NCBI RefSeq assembly: GCF_032452875.1
Contig: NW_026894285.1
Coordinates: 91,316 to 155,315, forward strand
DNA length: 64,000 bases
Direction of reading: 5' to 3'
From: Bos javanicus
Lineage: Eukaryota; Chordata; Mammalia; Artiodactyla; Bovidae
The notes beneath the pieces were generated by a model. That model had not been told where the DNA came from, did not search any database, and worked only from the letters and a program-made list of their open reading frames with translations. Of the stretch, positions 40,868-56,260 are shown piece after piece; position 1 is the stretch's first letter, and every line of letters starts with the position of its first letter. Made by a program: the position numbers and the translations under genes.

Positions 40868-42407
40868 GTGCCTCTGGAGGCAATAAACAAAGAGCTGAGT
40901 AGGCACGAATCAGTCAGCAGGCAATAATCATGGAACTCAGCTGTGAGGAATCATGCTGCTCAGCTGGCAATAATCAAGCAGCTGAGCAGGCAGGAATTAC
41001 GCAGCACAGCTGACAATTGTCAAGCAGATGACAGGCAGGAATCGTGCAGCTCAGCTGGCAATTGTCAAGCAGATGAGCAGACAGTAATCACGCAGCTCAG
41101 CAGGCCCAGATCACGTGACTGAGCATGCACTGTTCACGTGGCTGATCATACACTGATCACGTGATTGATCATGCACTGATCACTTGGATATCATGCACTG
41201 ATCACGTGGCTGATCATACACTGTTCACGTGTCTGACCATGCACTGATCACGTGGCTGATCATACACTGCTCACGTAACTGATAATGCACTTATCACGTG
41301 GCTATCATGCACTGAATACGTGGCTGAACATGCACTGTTCACGTGGCTGATCACACACCTGTCACGTGACATATCATGCACTGATCACCTGGAACTCATG
41401 CACTGATCACGTGGCTGATCATACTCTGCTCACGAAACTCATCATGCACACATCACGTGGCTATCATGCACTGCTCACGTGGTTCGTCATGGAATGATCA
41501 CGGCTACCATATACTGGTCACGTGACTGATCATGCACAGATCACGTAAATGATCATGCACTGTTCACGTGACTGATCATGTACTGATCACGTGACTGATA
41601 ATGCACTGATCACGTGGCTATCATGCTCTGCTCACGTGGCTGATCATGCAACGATCACGTAGCAACCATGTAGTGGTCTCGTGACTGATCATGCACTGAT
41701 CATGTAATTGATCCTGCACTGATCACGTGGCTCATCACGCACTGATCCGGTGGCTGATCACACACGTATCACGTGACTGGTCATGTGCAGATCCCGTGAC
41801 TAATCATGAAGTGATCACGTGGCTATCCTGCACTGATCACGTGGATATCATGCACTGATCACGTGGCTGATCACACACGTATCACCTGACTGATCATGCA
41901 CTGATCACGTGGCTATCATGCACTGCTCACGTGGCTGATCATGCGATGATCACGCAACTACCATGTACTGGTCACATGACTGATCATGCACTGATCACGT
42001 GACTGATCATGCAGTGATCACGTGGCTGTCATGCACTACTCACGTGGCTGATCATGCAATGATCATGTAGCTACCATGTACAGGTCACGTGAATGATCAT
42101 ACACCCATCAGGTGACTGATCATGCACTGATCACGTGGCTATCATGCACTGATCACTAGACTGATCATGCACTGATCACGCCTATATCATGCACTGATCA
42201 CATGACTGCCCATGCACTGGTCACGTGGATGATCATACACTAATCATGTGACAGATCATGCACTGATCACGTGGCTGATCATGCACTGACACTGTGATCT
42301 GAGCATGGACTGATCACATGACTATCGTGTAGTGATCACGTGACTTAATGGCGCTGATCATGTGACTGATCATGCACTGATCATGTTTGCTATCATACAC
42401 TGATCAT
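40868..42407 (+). repeat. U27, 1540 bp unit
   Basis: Site 1 short, site 2 C, plus a private one-base insertion (CTGTGATCTGAGC near 42299) that gives the odd length. It carries TCATGTGCAG (near 41787) instead of TCATGTACAG, a marker shared with U29 and ancestral to the U28 form. Confidence 0.95.
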
Positions 42408-43944
42408 GTGCCTCTGGAGGCAATAAACAAAGAGCTGAGTAGGCACGAATCAGTCAGCAGGCAATAATCATGGAACTCAGCTGTGAGGAATCATGCTGCT
42501 CAGCTGGCAATAATCAAGCAGCTGAGCAGGCAGGAATTACGCAGCACAGCTGACAATTGTCAAGCAGATGACAGGCAGGAATCGTGCAGCTCAGCTGGCA
42601 ATTGTCAAGCAGATGAGCAGACAGTAATCACGCAGCTCAGCAGGCCCAGATCACGTGACTGAGCATGCACTGTTCACGTGGCTGATCATACACTGATCAC
42701 GTGATTGATCATGCACTGATCACTTGGATATCATGCACTGATCACGTGGCTGATCATACACTGTTCACGTGTCTGACCATGCACTGATCACGTGGCTGAT
42801 CATACACTGCTCACGTAACTGATAATGCACTTATCACGTGGCTATCATGCACTGAATACGTGGCTGAACATGCACTGTTCACGTGGCTGATCACACACCT
42901 GTCACGTGACATATCATGCACTGATCACCTGGAACTCATGCACTGATCACGTGGCTGATCATACTCTGCTCACGAAACTCATCATGCACACATCACGTGG
43001 CTATCATGCACTGCTCACGTGGTTCGTCATGGAATGATCACGGTTACCATACACTGGTCACGTGACTGATCATGCACAGATCACGTAAATGATCATGCAC
43101 TGTTCACGTGACTGATCATGTACTGATCACGTGACTGATAATGCACTGATCACGTGGCTATCATGCTCTGCTCACGTGGCTGATCATGCAACGATCACGT
43201 AGCAACCATGTAGTGGTCTCGTGACTGATCATGCACTGATCATGTAATTGATCCTGCACTGATCACGTGGCTCATCACGCACTGATCCGGTGGCTGATCA
43301 CACACGTATCACGTGACTGGTCATGCAGATCCCGTGACTAATCATGAAGTGATCACGTGGCTATCCTGCACTGATCACGTGGATATCATGCACTGATCAC
43401 GTGGCTGATCACACACGTATCACCTGACTGATCATGCACTGATCACGTGGCTATCATGCACTGCTCACGTGGCTGATCATGCGATGATCACGCAACTACC
43501 ATGTACTGGTCACATGACTGATCATGCACTGATCACGTGACTGATCATGCAGTGATCACGTGGCTGTCATGCACTACTCACGTGGCTGATCATGCAATGA
43601 TCATGTAGCTACCATGTACAGGTCACGTGAATGATCATACACCCATCAGGTGACTGATCATGCACTGATCACGTGGCTATCATGCACTGATCACTAGACT
43701 GATCATGCACTGATCACGCCTATATCATGCACTGATCACATGACTGCCCATGCACTGGTCACGTGGATGATCATACACTAATCATGTGACAGATCATGCA
43801 CTGATCACGTGGCTGATCATGCACTGACACTGTGACTGAGCATGGACTGATCACATGACTATCGTGTAGTGATCACGTGACTTAATGGCGCTGATCATGT
43901 GACTGATCATGCACTGATCATGTTTGCTATCATACACTGATCAT
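42408..43944 (+). repeat. U28, 1537 bp unit
   Basis: Site 1 is short with an extra C to T (CGGTTACC), followed by CATACACTGG. TCATGCAGATC near 43321 is best explained as a TG loss from the TCATGTGCAG form seen in U27 and U29. Site 2 C. U27, U28 and U29 therefore look like a recent local lineage. Confidence 0.95.
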
Positions 43945-45483
43945 GTGCCTCTGGAGGCAATAAACAAAGAGCTGAGTAGGCACGAATCAGTCAGCAGGCA
44001 ATAATCATGGAACTCAGCTGTGAGGAATCATGCTGCTCAGCTGGCAATAATCAAGCAGCTGAGCAGGCAGGAATTACGCAGCACAGCTGACAATTGTCAA
44101 GCAGATGACAGGCAGGAATCGTGCAGCTCAGCTGGCAATTGTCAAGCAGATGAGCAGACAGTAATCACGCAGCTCAGCAGGCCCAGATCACGTGACTGAG
44201 CATGCACTGTTCACGTGGCTGATCATACACTGATCACGTGATTGATCATGCACTGATCACTTGGATATCATGCACTGATCACGTGGCTGATCATACACTG
44301 TTCACGTGTCTGACCATGCACTGATCACGTGGCTGATCATACACTGCTCACGTAACTGATAATGCACTTATCACGTGGCTATCATGCACTGAATACGTGG
44401 CTGAACATGCACTGTTCACGTGGCTGATCACACACCTGTCACGTGACATATCATGCACTGATCACCTGGAACTCATGCACTGATCACGTGGCTGATCATA
44501 CTCTGCTCACGAAACTCATCATGCACACATCACGTGGCTATCATGCACTGCTCACGTGGTTCGTCATGGAATGATCACGGTTACCATACACTGGTCACGT
44601 GACTGATCATGCACAGATCACGTAAATGATCATGCACTGCTCACGTGACTGATCATGTACTGATCACGTGACTGATAATGCACTGATCACGTGGCTATCA
44701 TGCTCTGCTCACGTGGCTGATCATGCAACGATCACGTAGCAACCATGTAGTGGTCTCGTGACTGATCATGCACTGATCATGTAATTGATCCTGCACTGAT
44801 CACGTGGCTCATCACGCACTGATCCGGTGGCTGATCACACACGTATCACGTGACTGGTCATGTGCAGATCCCGTGACTAATCATGAAGTGATCACGTGGC
44901 TATCCTGCACTGATCACGTGGAGATCATGCACTGATCACGTGGCTGATCACACACGTATCACCTGACTGATCATGCACTGATCACGTGGCTATCATGCAC
45001 TGCTCACGTGGCTGATCATGCGATGATCACGCAACTACCATGTACTGGTCACATGACTGATCATGCACTGATCACGTGACTGATCATGCAGTGATCACGT
45101 GGCTGTCATGCACTACTCACGTGGCTGATCATGCAATGATCATGTAGCTACCATGTACAGGTCACGTGAATGATCATACACCCATCAGGTGACTGATCAT
45201 GCACTGATCACGTGGCTATCATGCACTGATCACTAGACTGATCATGCACTGATCACGCCTATATCATGCACTGATCACATGACTGCCCATGCACTGGTCA
45301 CGTGGATGATCATACACTAATCATGTGACAGATCATGCACTGATCACGTGGCTGATCATGCACTGACACTGTGACTGAGCATGGACTGATCACATGACTA
45401 TCGTGTAGTGATCACGTGACTTAATGGCGCTGATCATGTGACTGATCATGCACTGATCATGTTTGCTATCATACACTGATCAT
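43945..45483 (+). repeat. U29, 1539 bp unit
   Basis: It has the CGGTTACC plus CATACACTGG haplotype of U28 and the TCATGTGCAG form of U27. Site 2 C. Private T to C at 44640 (ACTGCTCACG for ACTGTTCACG) and T to G near 44923 (GGAGATCATG for GGATATCATG). Confidence 0.95.
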
Positions 45484-47022
45484 GTGCCTCTGGAGGCAAT
45501 AAACAAAGAGCTGAGTAGGCACGAATCAGTCAGCAGGCAATAATCATGGAACTCAGCTGTGAGGAATCATGCTGCTCAGCTGGCAATAATCAAGCAGCTG
45601 AGCAGGCAGGAATTACGCAGCACAGCTGACAATTGTCAAGCAGATGACAGGCAGGAATCGTGCAGCTCAGCTGGCAATTGTCAAGCAGATGAGCAGACAG
45701 TAATCACGCAGCTCAGCAGGCCCAGATCACGTGACTGAGCATGCACTGTTCACGTGGCTGATCATACACTGATCACGTGATTGATCATGCACTGATCACT
45801 TGGATATCATGCACTGATCACGTGGCTGATCATACACTGTTCACGTGTCTGACCATGCACTGATCACGTGGCTGATCATACACTGCTCACGTAACTGATA
45901 ATGCACTTATCACGTGGCTATCATGCACTGAATACGTGGCTGAACATGCACTGTTCACGTGGCTGATCACACACCTGTCACGTGACATATCATGCACTGA
46001 TCACCTGGAACTCATGCACTGATCACGTGGCTGATCATACTCTGCTCACGAAACTCATCATGCACACATCACGTGGCTATCATGCACTGCTCACGTGGTT
46101 CGTCATGGAATGATCACGGCTACCATATACTGGTCACGTGACTGATCATGCACAGATCACGTAAATGATCATGCACTGTTCACGTGACTGATCATGTACT
46201 GATCACGTGACTGATAATGCACTGATCACGTGGCTATCATGCTCTGCTCACGTGGCTGATCATGCAACGATCACGTAGCAACCATGTAGTGGTCTCGTGA
46301 CTGATCATGCACTGATCATGTAATTGATCCTGCACTGATCACGTGGCTCATCACGCACTGATCCGGTGGCTGATCACACACGTATCACGTGACTGGTCAT
46401 GTACAGATCCCGTGACTAATCATGAAGTGATCACGTGGCTATCCTGCACTGATCACGTGGATATCATGCACTGATCACGTGGCTGATCACACACGTATCA
46501 CCTGACTGATCATGCACTGATCACGTGGCTATCATGCACTGCTCACGTGGCTGATCATGCGATGATCACGCAACTACCATGTACTGGTCACATGACTGAT
46601 CATGCACTGATCACGTGACTGATCATGCAGTGATCACGTGGCTGTCATGCACTACTCACGTGGCTGATCATGCAATGATCATGTAGCTACCATGTACAGG
46701 TCACGTGAATGATCATACACCCATCAGGTGACTGATCATGCACTGATCACGTGGCTATCATGCACTGATCACTAGACTGATCATGCACTGATCACGCCTA
46801 TATCATGCACTGATCACATGACTGCCCATGCACTGGTCACGTGGATGATCATACACTAATCATGTGACAGATCATGCACTGATCACGTGGCTGATCATGC
46901 ACTGACACTGTGACTGAGCATGGACTGATCACATGACTATCGTGTAGTGATCACGTGACTTAATGGCGCTGATCATGTGACTGATCATGCACTGATCATG
47001 TTTGCTATCATACACTGATCAT
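45484..47022 (+). repeat. U30, 1539 bp unit
   Basis: Site 1 short, site 2 C. It is standard otherwise; the cluster of shared variants from U21 to U29 ends here. Confidence 0.96.
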
Positions 47023-48561
47023 GTGCCTCTGGAGGCAATAAACAAAGAGCTGAGTAGGCACGAATCAGTCAGCAGGCAATAATCATGGAACTCAGCTGTG
47101 AGGAATCATGCTGCTCAGCTGGCAATAATCAAGCAGCTGAGCAGGCAGGAATTACGCAGCACAGCTGACAATTGTCAAGCAGATGACAGGCAGGAATCGT
47201 GCAGCTCAGCTGGCAATTGTCAAGCAGATGAGCAGACAGTAATCACGCAGCTCAGCAGGCCCAGATCACGTGACTGAGCATGCACTGTTCACGTGGCTGA
47301 TCATACACTGATCACGTGATTGATCATGCACTGATCACTTGGATATCATGCACTGATCACGTGGCTGATCATACACTGTTCACGTGTCTGACCATGCACT
47401 GATCACGTGGCTGATCATACACTGCTCACGTAACTGATAATGCACTTATCACGTGGCTATCATGCACTGAATACGTGGCTGAACATGCACTGTTCACGTG
47501 GCTGATCACACACCTGTCACGTGACATATCATGCACTGATCACCTGGAACTCATGCACTGATCACGTGGCTGATCATACTCTGCTCACGAAACTCATCAT
47601 GCACACATCACGTGGCTATCATGCACTGCTCACGTGGTTCGTCATGGAATGATCACGGCTACCATATACTGGTCACGTGACTGATCATGCACAGATCACG
47701 TAAATGATCATGCACTGTTCACGTGACTGATCATGTACTGATCACGTGACTGATAATGCACTGATCACGTGGCTATCATGCTCTGCTCACGTGGCTGATC
47801 ATGCAACGATCACGTAGCAACCATGTAGTGGTCTCGTGACTGATCATGCACTGATCATGTAATTGATCCTGCACTGATCACGTGGCTCATCACGCACTGA
47901 TCCGGTGGCTGATCACACACGTATCACGTGACTGGTCATGTACAGATCCCGTGACTAATCATGAAGTGATCACGTGGCTATCCTGCACTGATCACGTGGA
48001 TATCATGCACTGATCACGTGGCTGATCACACACGTATCACCTGACTGATCATGCACTGATCACGTGGCTATCATGCACTGCTCACGTGGCTGATCATGCG
48101 ATGATCACGCAACTACCATGTACTGGTCACATGACTGATCATGCACTGATCACGTGACTGATCATGCAGTGATCACGTGGCTGTCATGCACTACTCACGT
48201 GGCTGATCATGCAATGATCATGTAGCTACCATGTACAGGTCACGTGAATGATCATACACCCATCAGGTGACTGATCATGCACTGATCACGTGGCTATCAT
48301 GCACTGATCACTAGACTGATCATGCACTGATCACGTCTATATCATGCACTGATCACATGACTGCCCATGCACTGGTCACGTGGATGATCATACACTAATC
48401 ATGTGACAGATCATGCACTGATCACGTGGCTGATCATGCACTGACACTGTGACTGAGCATGGACTGATCACATGACTATCGTGTAGTGATCACGTGACTT
48501 AATGGCGCTGATCATGTGACTGATCATGCACTGATCATGTTTGCTATCATACACTGATCAT
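47023..48561 (+). repeat. U31, 1539 bp unit
   Basis: Site 1 short, site 2 T. It is the second right-side unit with the left-domain allele at site 2. Confidence 0.96.
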
Positions 48562-50102
48562 GTGCCTCTGGAGGCAATAAACAAAGAGCTGAGTAGGCAC
48601 GAATCAGTCAGCAGGCAATAATCATGGAACTCAGCTGTGAGGAATCATGCTGCTCAGCTGGCAATAATCAAGCAGCTGAGCAGGCAGGAATTACGCAGCA
48701 CAGCTGACAATTGTCAAGCAGATGACAGGCAGGAATCGTGCAGCTCAGCTGGCAATTGTCAAGCAGATGAGCAGACAGTAATCACGCAGCTCAGCAGGCC
48801 CAGATCACGTGACTGAGCATGCACTGTTCACGTGGCTGATCATACACTGATCACGTGATTGATCATGCACTGATCACTTGGATATCATGCACTGATCACG
48901 TGGCTGATCATACACTGTTCACGTGTCTGACCATGCACTGATCACGTGGCTGATCATACACTGCTCACGTAACTGATAATGCACTTATCACGTGGCTATC
49001 ATGCACTGAATACGTGGCTGAACATGCACTGTTCACGTGGCTGATCACACACCTGTCACGTGACATATCATGCACTGATCACCTGGAACTCATGCACTGA
49101 TCACGTGGCTGATCATACTCTGCTCACGAAACTCATCATGCACACATCACGTGGCTATCATGCACTGCTCACGTGGTTCGTCATGGAATGATCACGAAGC
49201 TACCATATACTGGTCACGTGACTGATCATGCACAGATCACGTAAATGATCATGCACTGTTCACGTGACTGATCATGTACTGATCACGTGACTGATAATGC
49301 ACTGATCACGTGGCTATCATGCTCTGCTCACGTGGCTGATCATGCAACGATCACGTAGCAACCATGTAGTGGTCTCGTGACTGATCATGCACTGATCATG
49401 TAATTGATCCTGCACTGATCACGTGGCTCATCACGCACTGATCCGGTGGCTGATCACACACGTATCACGTGACTGGTCATGTACAGATCCCGTGACTAAT
49501 CATGAAGTGATCACGTGGCTATCCTGCACTGATCACGTGGATATCATGCACTGATCACGTGGCTGATCACACACGTATCACCTGACTGATCATGCACTGA
49601 TCACGTGGCTATCATGCACTGCTCACGTGGCTGATCATGCGATGATCACGCAACTACCATGTACTGGTCACATGACTGATCATGCACTGATCACGTGACT
49701 GATCATGCAGTGATCACGTGGCTGTCATGCACTACTCACGTGGCTGATCATGCAATGATCATGTAGCTACCATGTACAGGTCACGTGAATGATCATACAC
49801 CCATCAGGTGACTGATCATGCACTGATCACGTGGCTATCATGCACTGATCACTAGACTGATCATGCACTGATCACGCCTATATCATGCACTGATCACATG
49901 ACTGCCCATGCACTGGTCACGTGGATGATCATACACTAATCATGTGACAGATCATGCACTGATCACGTGGCTGATCATGCACTGACACTGTGACTGAGCA
50001 TGGACTGATCACATGACTATCGTGTAGTGATCACGTGACTTAATGGCGCTGATCATGTGACTGATCATGCACTGATCATGTTTGCTATCATACACTGATC
50101 AT
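48562..50102 (+). repeat. U32, 1541 bp unit
   Basis: Site 1 long, site 2 C. Standard otherwise. Confidence 0.96.
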
Positions 50103-51641
50103 GTGCCTCTGGAGGCAATAAACAAAGAGCTGAGTAGGCACGAATCAGTCAGCAGGCAATAATCATGGAACTCAGCTGTGAGGAATCATGCTGCTCAGCT
50201 GGCAATAATCAAGCAGCTGAGCAGGCAGGAATTACGCAGCACAGCTGACAATTGTCAAGCAGATGACAGGCAGGAATCGTGCAGCTCAGCTGGCAATTGT
50301 CAAGCAGATGAGCAGACAGTAATCACGCAGCTCAGCAGGCCCAGATCACGTGACTGAGCATGCACTGTTCACGTGGCTGATCATACACTGATCACGTGAT
50401 TGATCATGCACTGATCACTTGGATATCATGCACTGATCACGTGGCTGATCATACACTGTTCACGTGTCTGACCATGCACTGATCACGTGGCTGATCATAC
50501 ACTGCTCACGTAACTGATAATGCACTTATCACGTGGCTATCATGCACTGAATACGTGGCTGAACATGCACTGTTCACGTGGCTGATCACACACCTGTCAC
50601 GTGACATATCATGCACTGATCACCTGGAACTCATGCACTGATCACGTGGCTGATCATACTCTGCTCACGAAACTCATCATGCACACATCACGTGGCTATC
50701 ATGCACTGCTCACGTGGTTCGTCATGGAATGATCACGGCTACCATATACTGGTCACGTGACTGATCATGCACAGATCACGTAAATGATCATGCACTGTTC
50801 ACGTGACTGATCATGTACTGATCACGTGACTGATAATGCACTGATCACGTGGCTATCATGCTCTGCTCACGTGGCTGATCATGCAACGATCACGTAGCAA
50901 CCATGTAGTGGTCTCGTGACTGATCATGCACTGATCATGTAATTGATCCTGCACTGATCACGTGGCTCATCACGCACTGATCCGGTGGCTGATCACACAC
51001 GTATCACGTGACTGGTCATGTACAGATCCCGTGACTAATCATGAAGTGATCACGTGGCTATCCTGCACTGATCACGTGGATATCATGCACTGATCACGTG
51101 GCTGATCACACACGTATCACCTGACTGATCATGCACTGATCACGTGGCTATCATGCACTGCTCACGTGGCTGATCATGCGATGATCACGCAACTACCATG
51201 TACTGGTCACATGACTGATCATGCACTGATCACGTGACTGATCATGCAGTGATCACGTGGCTGTCATGCACTACTCACGTGGCTGATCATGCAATGATCA
51301 TGTAGCTACCATGTACAGGTCACGTGAATGATCATACACCCATCAGGTGACTGATCATGCACTGATCACGTGGCTATCATGCACTGATCACTAGACTGAT
51401 CATGCACTGATCACGCCTATATCATGCACTGATCACATGACTGCCCATGCACTGGTCACGTGGATGATCATACACTAATCATGTGACAGATCATGCACTG
51501 ATCACGTGGCTGATCATGCACTGACACTGTGACTGAGCATGGACTGATCACATGACTATCGTGTAGTGATCACGTGACTTAATGGCGCTGATCATGTGAC
51601 TGATCATGCACTGATCATGTTTGCTATCATACACTGATCAT
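50103..51641 (+). repeat. U33, 1539 bp unit
   Basis: Site 1 short, site 2 C. Standard otherwise. Confidence 0.96.
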
Positions 51642-53182
51642 GTGCCTCTGGAGGCAATAAACAAAGAGCTGAGTAGGCACGAATCAGTCAGCAGGCAATA
51701 ATCATGGAACTCAGCTGTGAGGAATCATGCTGCTCAGCTGGCAATAATCAAGCAGCTGAGCAGGCAGGAATTACGCAGCACAGCTGACAATTGTCAAGCA
51801 GATGACAGGCAGGAATCGTGCAGCTCAGCTGGCAATTGTCAAGCAGATGAGCAGACAGTAATCACGCAGCTCAGCAGGCCCAGATCACGTGACTGAGCAT
51901 GCACTGTTCACGTGGCTGATCATACACTGATCACGTGATTGATCATGCACTGATCACTTGGATATCATGCACTGATCACGTGGCTGATCATACACTGTTC
52001 ACGTGTCTGACCATGCACTGATCACGTGGCTGATCATACACTGCTCACGTAACTGATAATGCACTTATCACGTGGCTATCATGCACTGAATACGTGGCTG
52101 AACATGCACTGTTCACGTGGCTGATCACACACCTGTCACGTGACATATCATGCACTGATCACCTGGAACTCATGCACTGATCACGTGGCTGATCATACTC
52201 TGCTCACGAAACTCATCATGCACACATCACGTGGCTATCATGCACTGCTCACGTGGTTCGTCATGGAATGATCACGAAGTTACCATATACTGGTCACGTG
52301 ACTGATCATGCACAGATCACGTAAATGATCATGCACTGTTCACGTGACTGATCATGTACTGATCACGTGACTGATAATGCACTGATCACGTGGCTATCAT
52401 GCTCTGCTCACGTGGCTGATCATGCAACGATCACGTAGCAACCATGTAGTGGTCTCGTGACTGATCATGCACTGATCATGTAATTGATCCTGCACTGATC
52501 ACGTGGCTCATCACGCACTGATCCGGTGGCTGATCACACACGTATCACGTGACTGGTCATGTACAGATCCCGTGACTAATCATGAAGTGATCACGTGGCT
52601 ATCCTGCACTGATCACGTGGATATCATGCACTGATCACGTGGCTGATCACACACGTATCACCTGACTGATCATGCACTGATCACGTGGCTATCATGCACT
52701 GCTCACGTGGCTGATCATGCGATGATCACGCAACTACCATGTACTGGTCACATGACTGATCATGCACTGATCACGTGACTGATCATGCAGTGATCACGTG
52801 GCTGTCATGCACTACTCACGTGGCTGATCATGCAATGATCATGTAGCTACCATGTACAGGTCACGTGAATGATCATACACCCATCAGGTGACTGATCATG
52901 CACTGATCACGTGGCTATCATGCACTGATCACTAGACTGATCATGCACTGATCACGCCTATATCATGCACTGATCACATGACTGCCCATGCACTGGTCAC
53001 GTGGATGATCATACACTAATCATGTGACAGATCATGCACTGATCACGTGGCTGATCATGCACTGACACTGTGACTGAGCATGGACTGATCACATGACTAT
53101 CGTGTAGTGATCACGTGACTTAATGGCGCTGATCATGTGACTGATCATGCACTGATCATGTTTGCTATCATACACTGATCAT
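51642..53182 (+). repeat. U34, 1541 bp unit with a third site 1 allele
   Basis: Site 1 is long with C to T (CGAAGTTACC near 52276), an allele shared only with U40 and U41. Site 2 C. Confidence 0.96.
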
Positions 53183-54721
53183 GTGCCTCTGGAGGCAATA
53201 AACAAAGAGCTGAGTAGGCACGAATCAGTCAGCAGGCAATAATCATGGAACTCAGCTGTGAGGAATCATGCTGCTCAGCTGGCAATAATCAAGCAGCTGA
53301 GCAGGCAGGAATTACGCAGCACAGCTGACAATTGTCAAGCAGATGACAGGCAGGAATCGTGCAGCTCAGCTGGCAATTGTCAAGCAGATGAGCAGACAGT
53401 AATCACGCAGCTCAGCAGGCCCAGATCACGTGACTGAGCATGCACTGTTCACGTGGCTGATCATACACTGATCACGTGATTGATCATGCACTGATCACTT
53501 GGATATCATGCACTGATCACGTGGCTGATCATACACTGTTCACGTGTCTGACCATGCACTGATCACGTGGCTGATCATACACTGCTCACGTAACTGATAA
53601 TGCACTTATCACGTGGCTATCATGCACTGAATACGTGGCTGAACATGCACTGTTCACGTGGCTGATCACACACCTGTCACGTGACATATCATGCACTGAT
53701 CACCTGGAACTCATGCACTGATCACGTGGCTGATCATACTCTGCTCACGAAACTCATCATGCACACATCACGTGGCTATCATGCACTGCTCACGTGGTTC
53801 GTCATGGAATGATCACGGCTACCATATACTGGTCACGTGACTGATCATGCACAGATCACGTAAATGATCATGCACTGTTCACGTGACTGATCATGTACTG
53901 ATCACGTGACTGATAATGCACTGATCACGTGGCTATCATGCTCTGCTCACGTGGCTGATCATGCAACGATCACGTAGCAACCATGTAGTGGTCTCGTGAC
54001 TGATCATGCACTGATCATGTAATTGATCCTGCACTGATCACGTGGCTCATCACGCACTGATCCGGTGGCTGATCACACACGTATCACGTGACTGGTCATG
54101 TACAGATCCCGTGACTAATCATGAAGTGATCACGTGGCTATCCTGCACTGATCACGTGGATATCATGCACTGATCACGTGGCTGATCACACACGTATCAC
54201 CTGACTGATCATGCACTGATCACGTGGCTATCATGCACTGCTCACGTGGCTGATCATGCGATGATCACGCAACTACCATGTACTGGTCACATGACTGATC
54301 ATGCACTGATCACGTGACTGATCATGCAGTGATCACGTGGCTGTCATGCACTACTCACGTGGCTGATCATGCAATGATCATGTAGCTACCATGTACAGGT
54401 CACGTGAATGATCATACACCCATCAGGTGACTGATCATGCACTGATCACGTGGCTATCATGCACTGATCACTAGACTGATCATGCACTGATCACGCCTAT
54501 ATCATGCACTGATCACATGACTGCCCATGCACTGGTCACGTGGATGATCATACACTAATCATGTGACAGATCATGCACTGATCACGTGGCTGATCATGCA
54601 CTGACACTGTGACTGAGCATGGACTGATCACATGACTATCGTGTAGTGATCACGTGACTTAATGGCGCTGATCATGTGACTGATCATGCACTGATCATGT
54701 TTGCTATCATACACTGATCAT
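53183..54721 (+). repeat. U35, 1539 bp unit
   Basis: Site 1 short, site 2 C. Standard otherwise. Confidence 0.96.
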
Positions 54722-56260
54722 GTGCCTCTGGAGGCAATAAACAAAGAGCTGAGTAGGCACGAATCAGTCAGCAGGCAATAATCATGGAACTCAGCTGTGA
54801 GGAATCATGCTGCTCAGCTGGCAATAATCAAGCAGCTGAGCAGGCAGGAATTACGCAGCACAGCTGACAATTGTCAAGCAGATGACAGGCAGGAATCGTG
54901 CAGCTCAGCTGGCAATTGTCAAGCAGATGAGCAGACAGTAATCACGCAGCTCAGCAGGCCCAGATCACGTGACTGAGCATGCACTGTTCACGTGGCTGAT
55001 CATACACTGATCACGTGATTGATCATGCACTGATCACTTGGATATCATGCACTGATCACGTGGCTGATCATACACTGTTCACGTGTCTGACCATGCACTG
55101 ATCACGTGGCTGATCATACACTGCTCACGTAACTGATAATGCACTTATCACGTGGCTATCATGCACTGAATACGTGGCTGAACATGCACTGTTCACGTGG
55201 CTGATCACACACCTGTCACGTGACATATCATGCACTGATCACCTGGAACTCATGCACTGATCACGTGGCTGATCATACTCTGCTCACGAAACTCATCATG
55301 CACACATCACGTGGCTATCATGCACTGCTCACGTGGTTCGTCATGGAATGATCACGGCTACCATATACTGGTCACGTGACTGATCATGCACAGATCACGT
55401 AAATGATCATGCACTGTTCACGTGACTGATCATGTACTGATCACGTGACTGATAATGCACTGATCACGTGGCTATCATGCTCTGCTCACGTGGCTGATCA
55501 TGCAACGATCACGTAGCAACCATGTAGTGGTCTCGTGACTGATCATGCACTGATCATGTAATTGATCCTGCACTGATCACGTGGCTCATCACGCACTGAT
55601 CCGGTGGCTGATCACACACGTATCACGTGACTGGTCATGTACAGATCCCGTGACTAATCATGAAGTGATCACGTGGCTATCCTGCACTGATCACGTGGAT
55701 ATCATGCACTGATCACGTGGCTGATCACACACGTATCACCTGACTGATCATGCACTGATCACGTGGCTATCATGCACTGCTCACGTGGCTGATCATGCGA
55801 TGATCACGCAACTACCATGTACTGGTCACATGACTGATCATGCACTGATCACGTGACTGATCATGCAGTGATCACGTGGCTGTCATGCACTACTCACGTG
55901 GCTGATCATGCAATGATCATGTAGCTACCATGTACAGGTCACGTGAATGATCATACACCCATCAGGTGACTGATCATGCACTGATCACGTGGCTATCATG
56001 CACTGATCACTAGACTGATCATGCACTGATCACGCCTATATCATGCACTGATCACATGACTGCCCATGCACTGGTCACGTGGATGATCATACACTAATCA
56101 TGTGACAGATCATGCACTGATCACGTGGCTGATCATGCACTGACACTGTGACTGAGCATGGACTGATCACATGACTATCGTGTAGTGATCACGTGACTTA
56201 ATGGCGCTGATCATGTGACTGATCATGCACTGATCATGTTTGCTATCATACACTGATCAT
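54722..56260 (+). repeat. U36, 1539 bp unit
   Basis: Site 1 short, site 2 C. No difference from U35 seen by eye. Confidence 0.96.
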
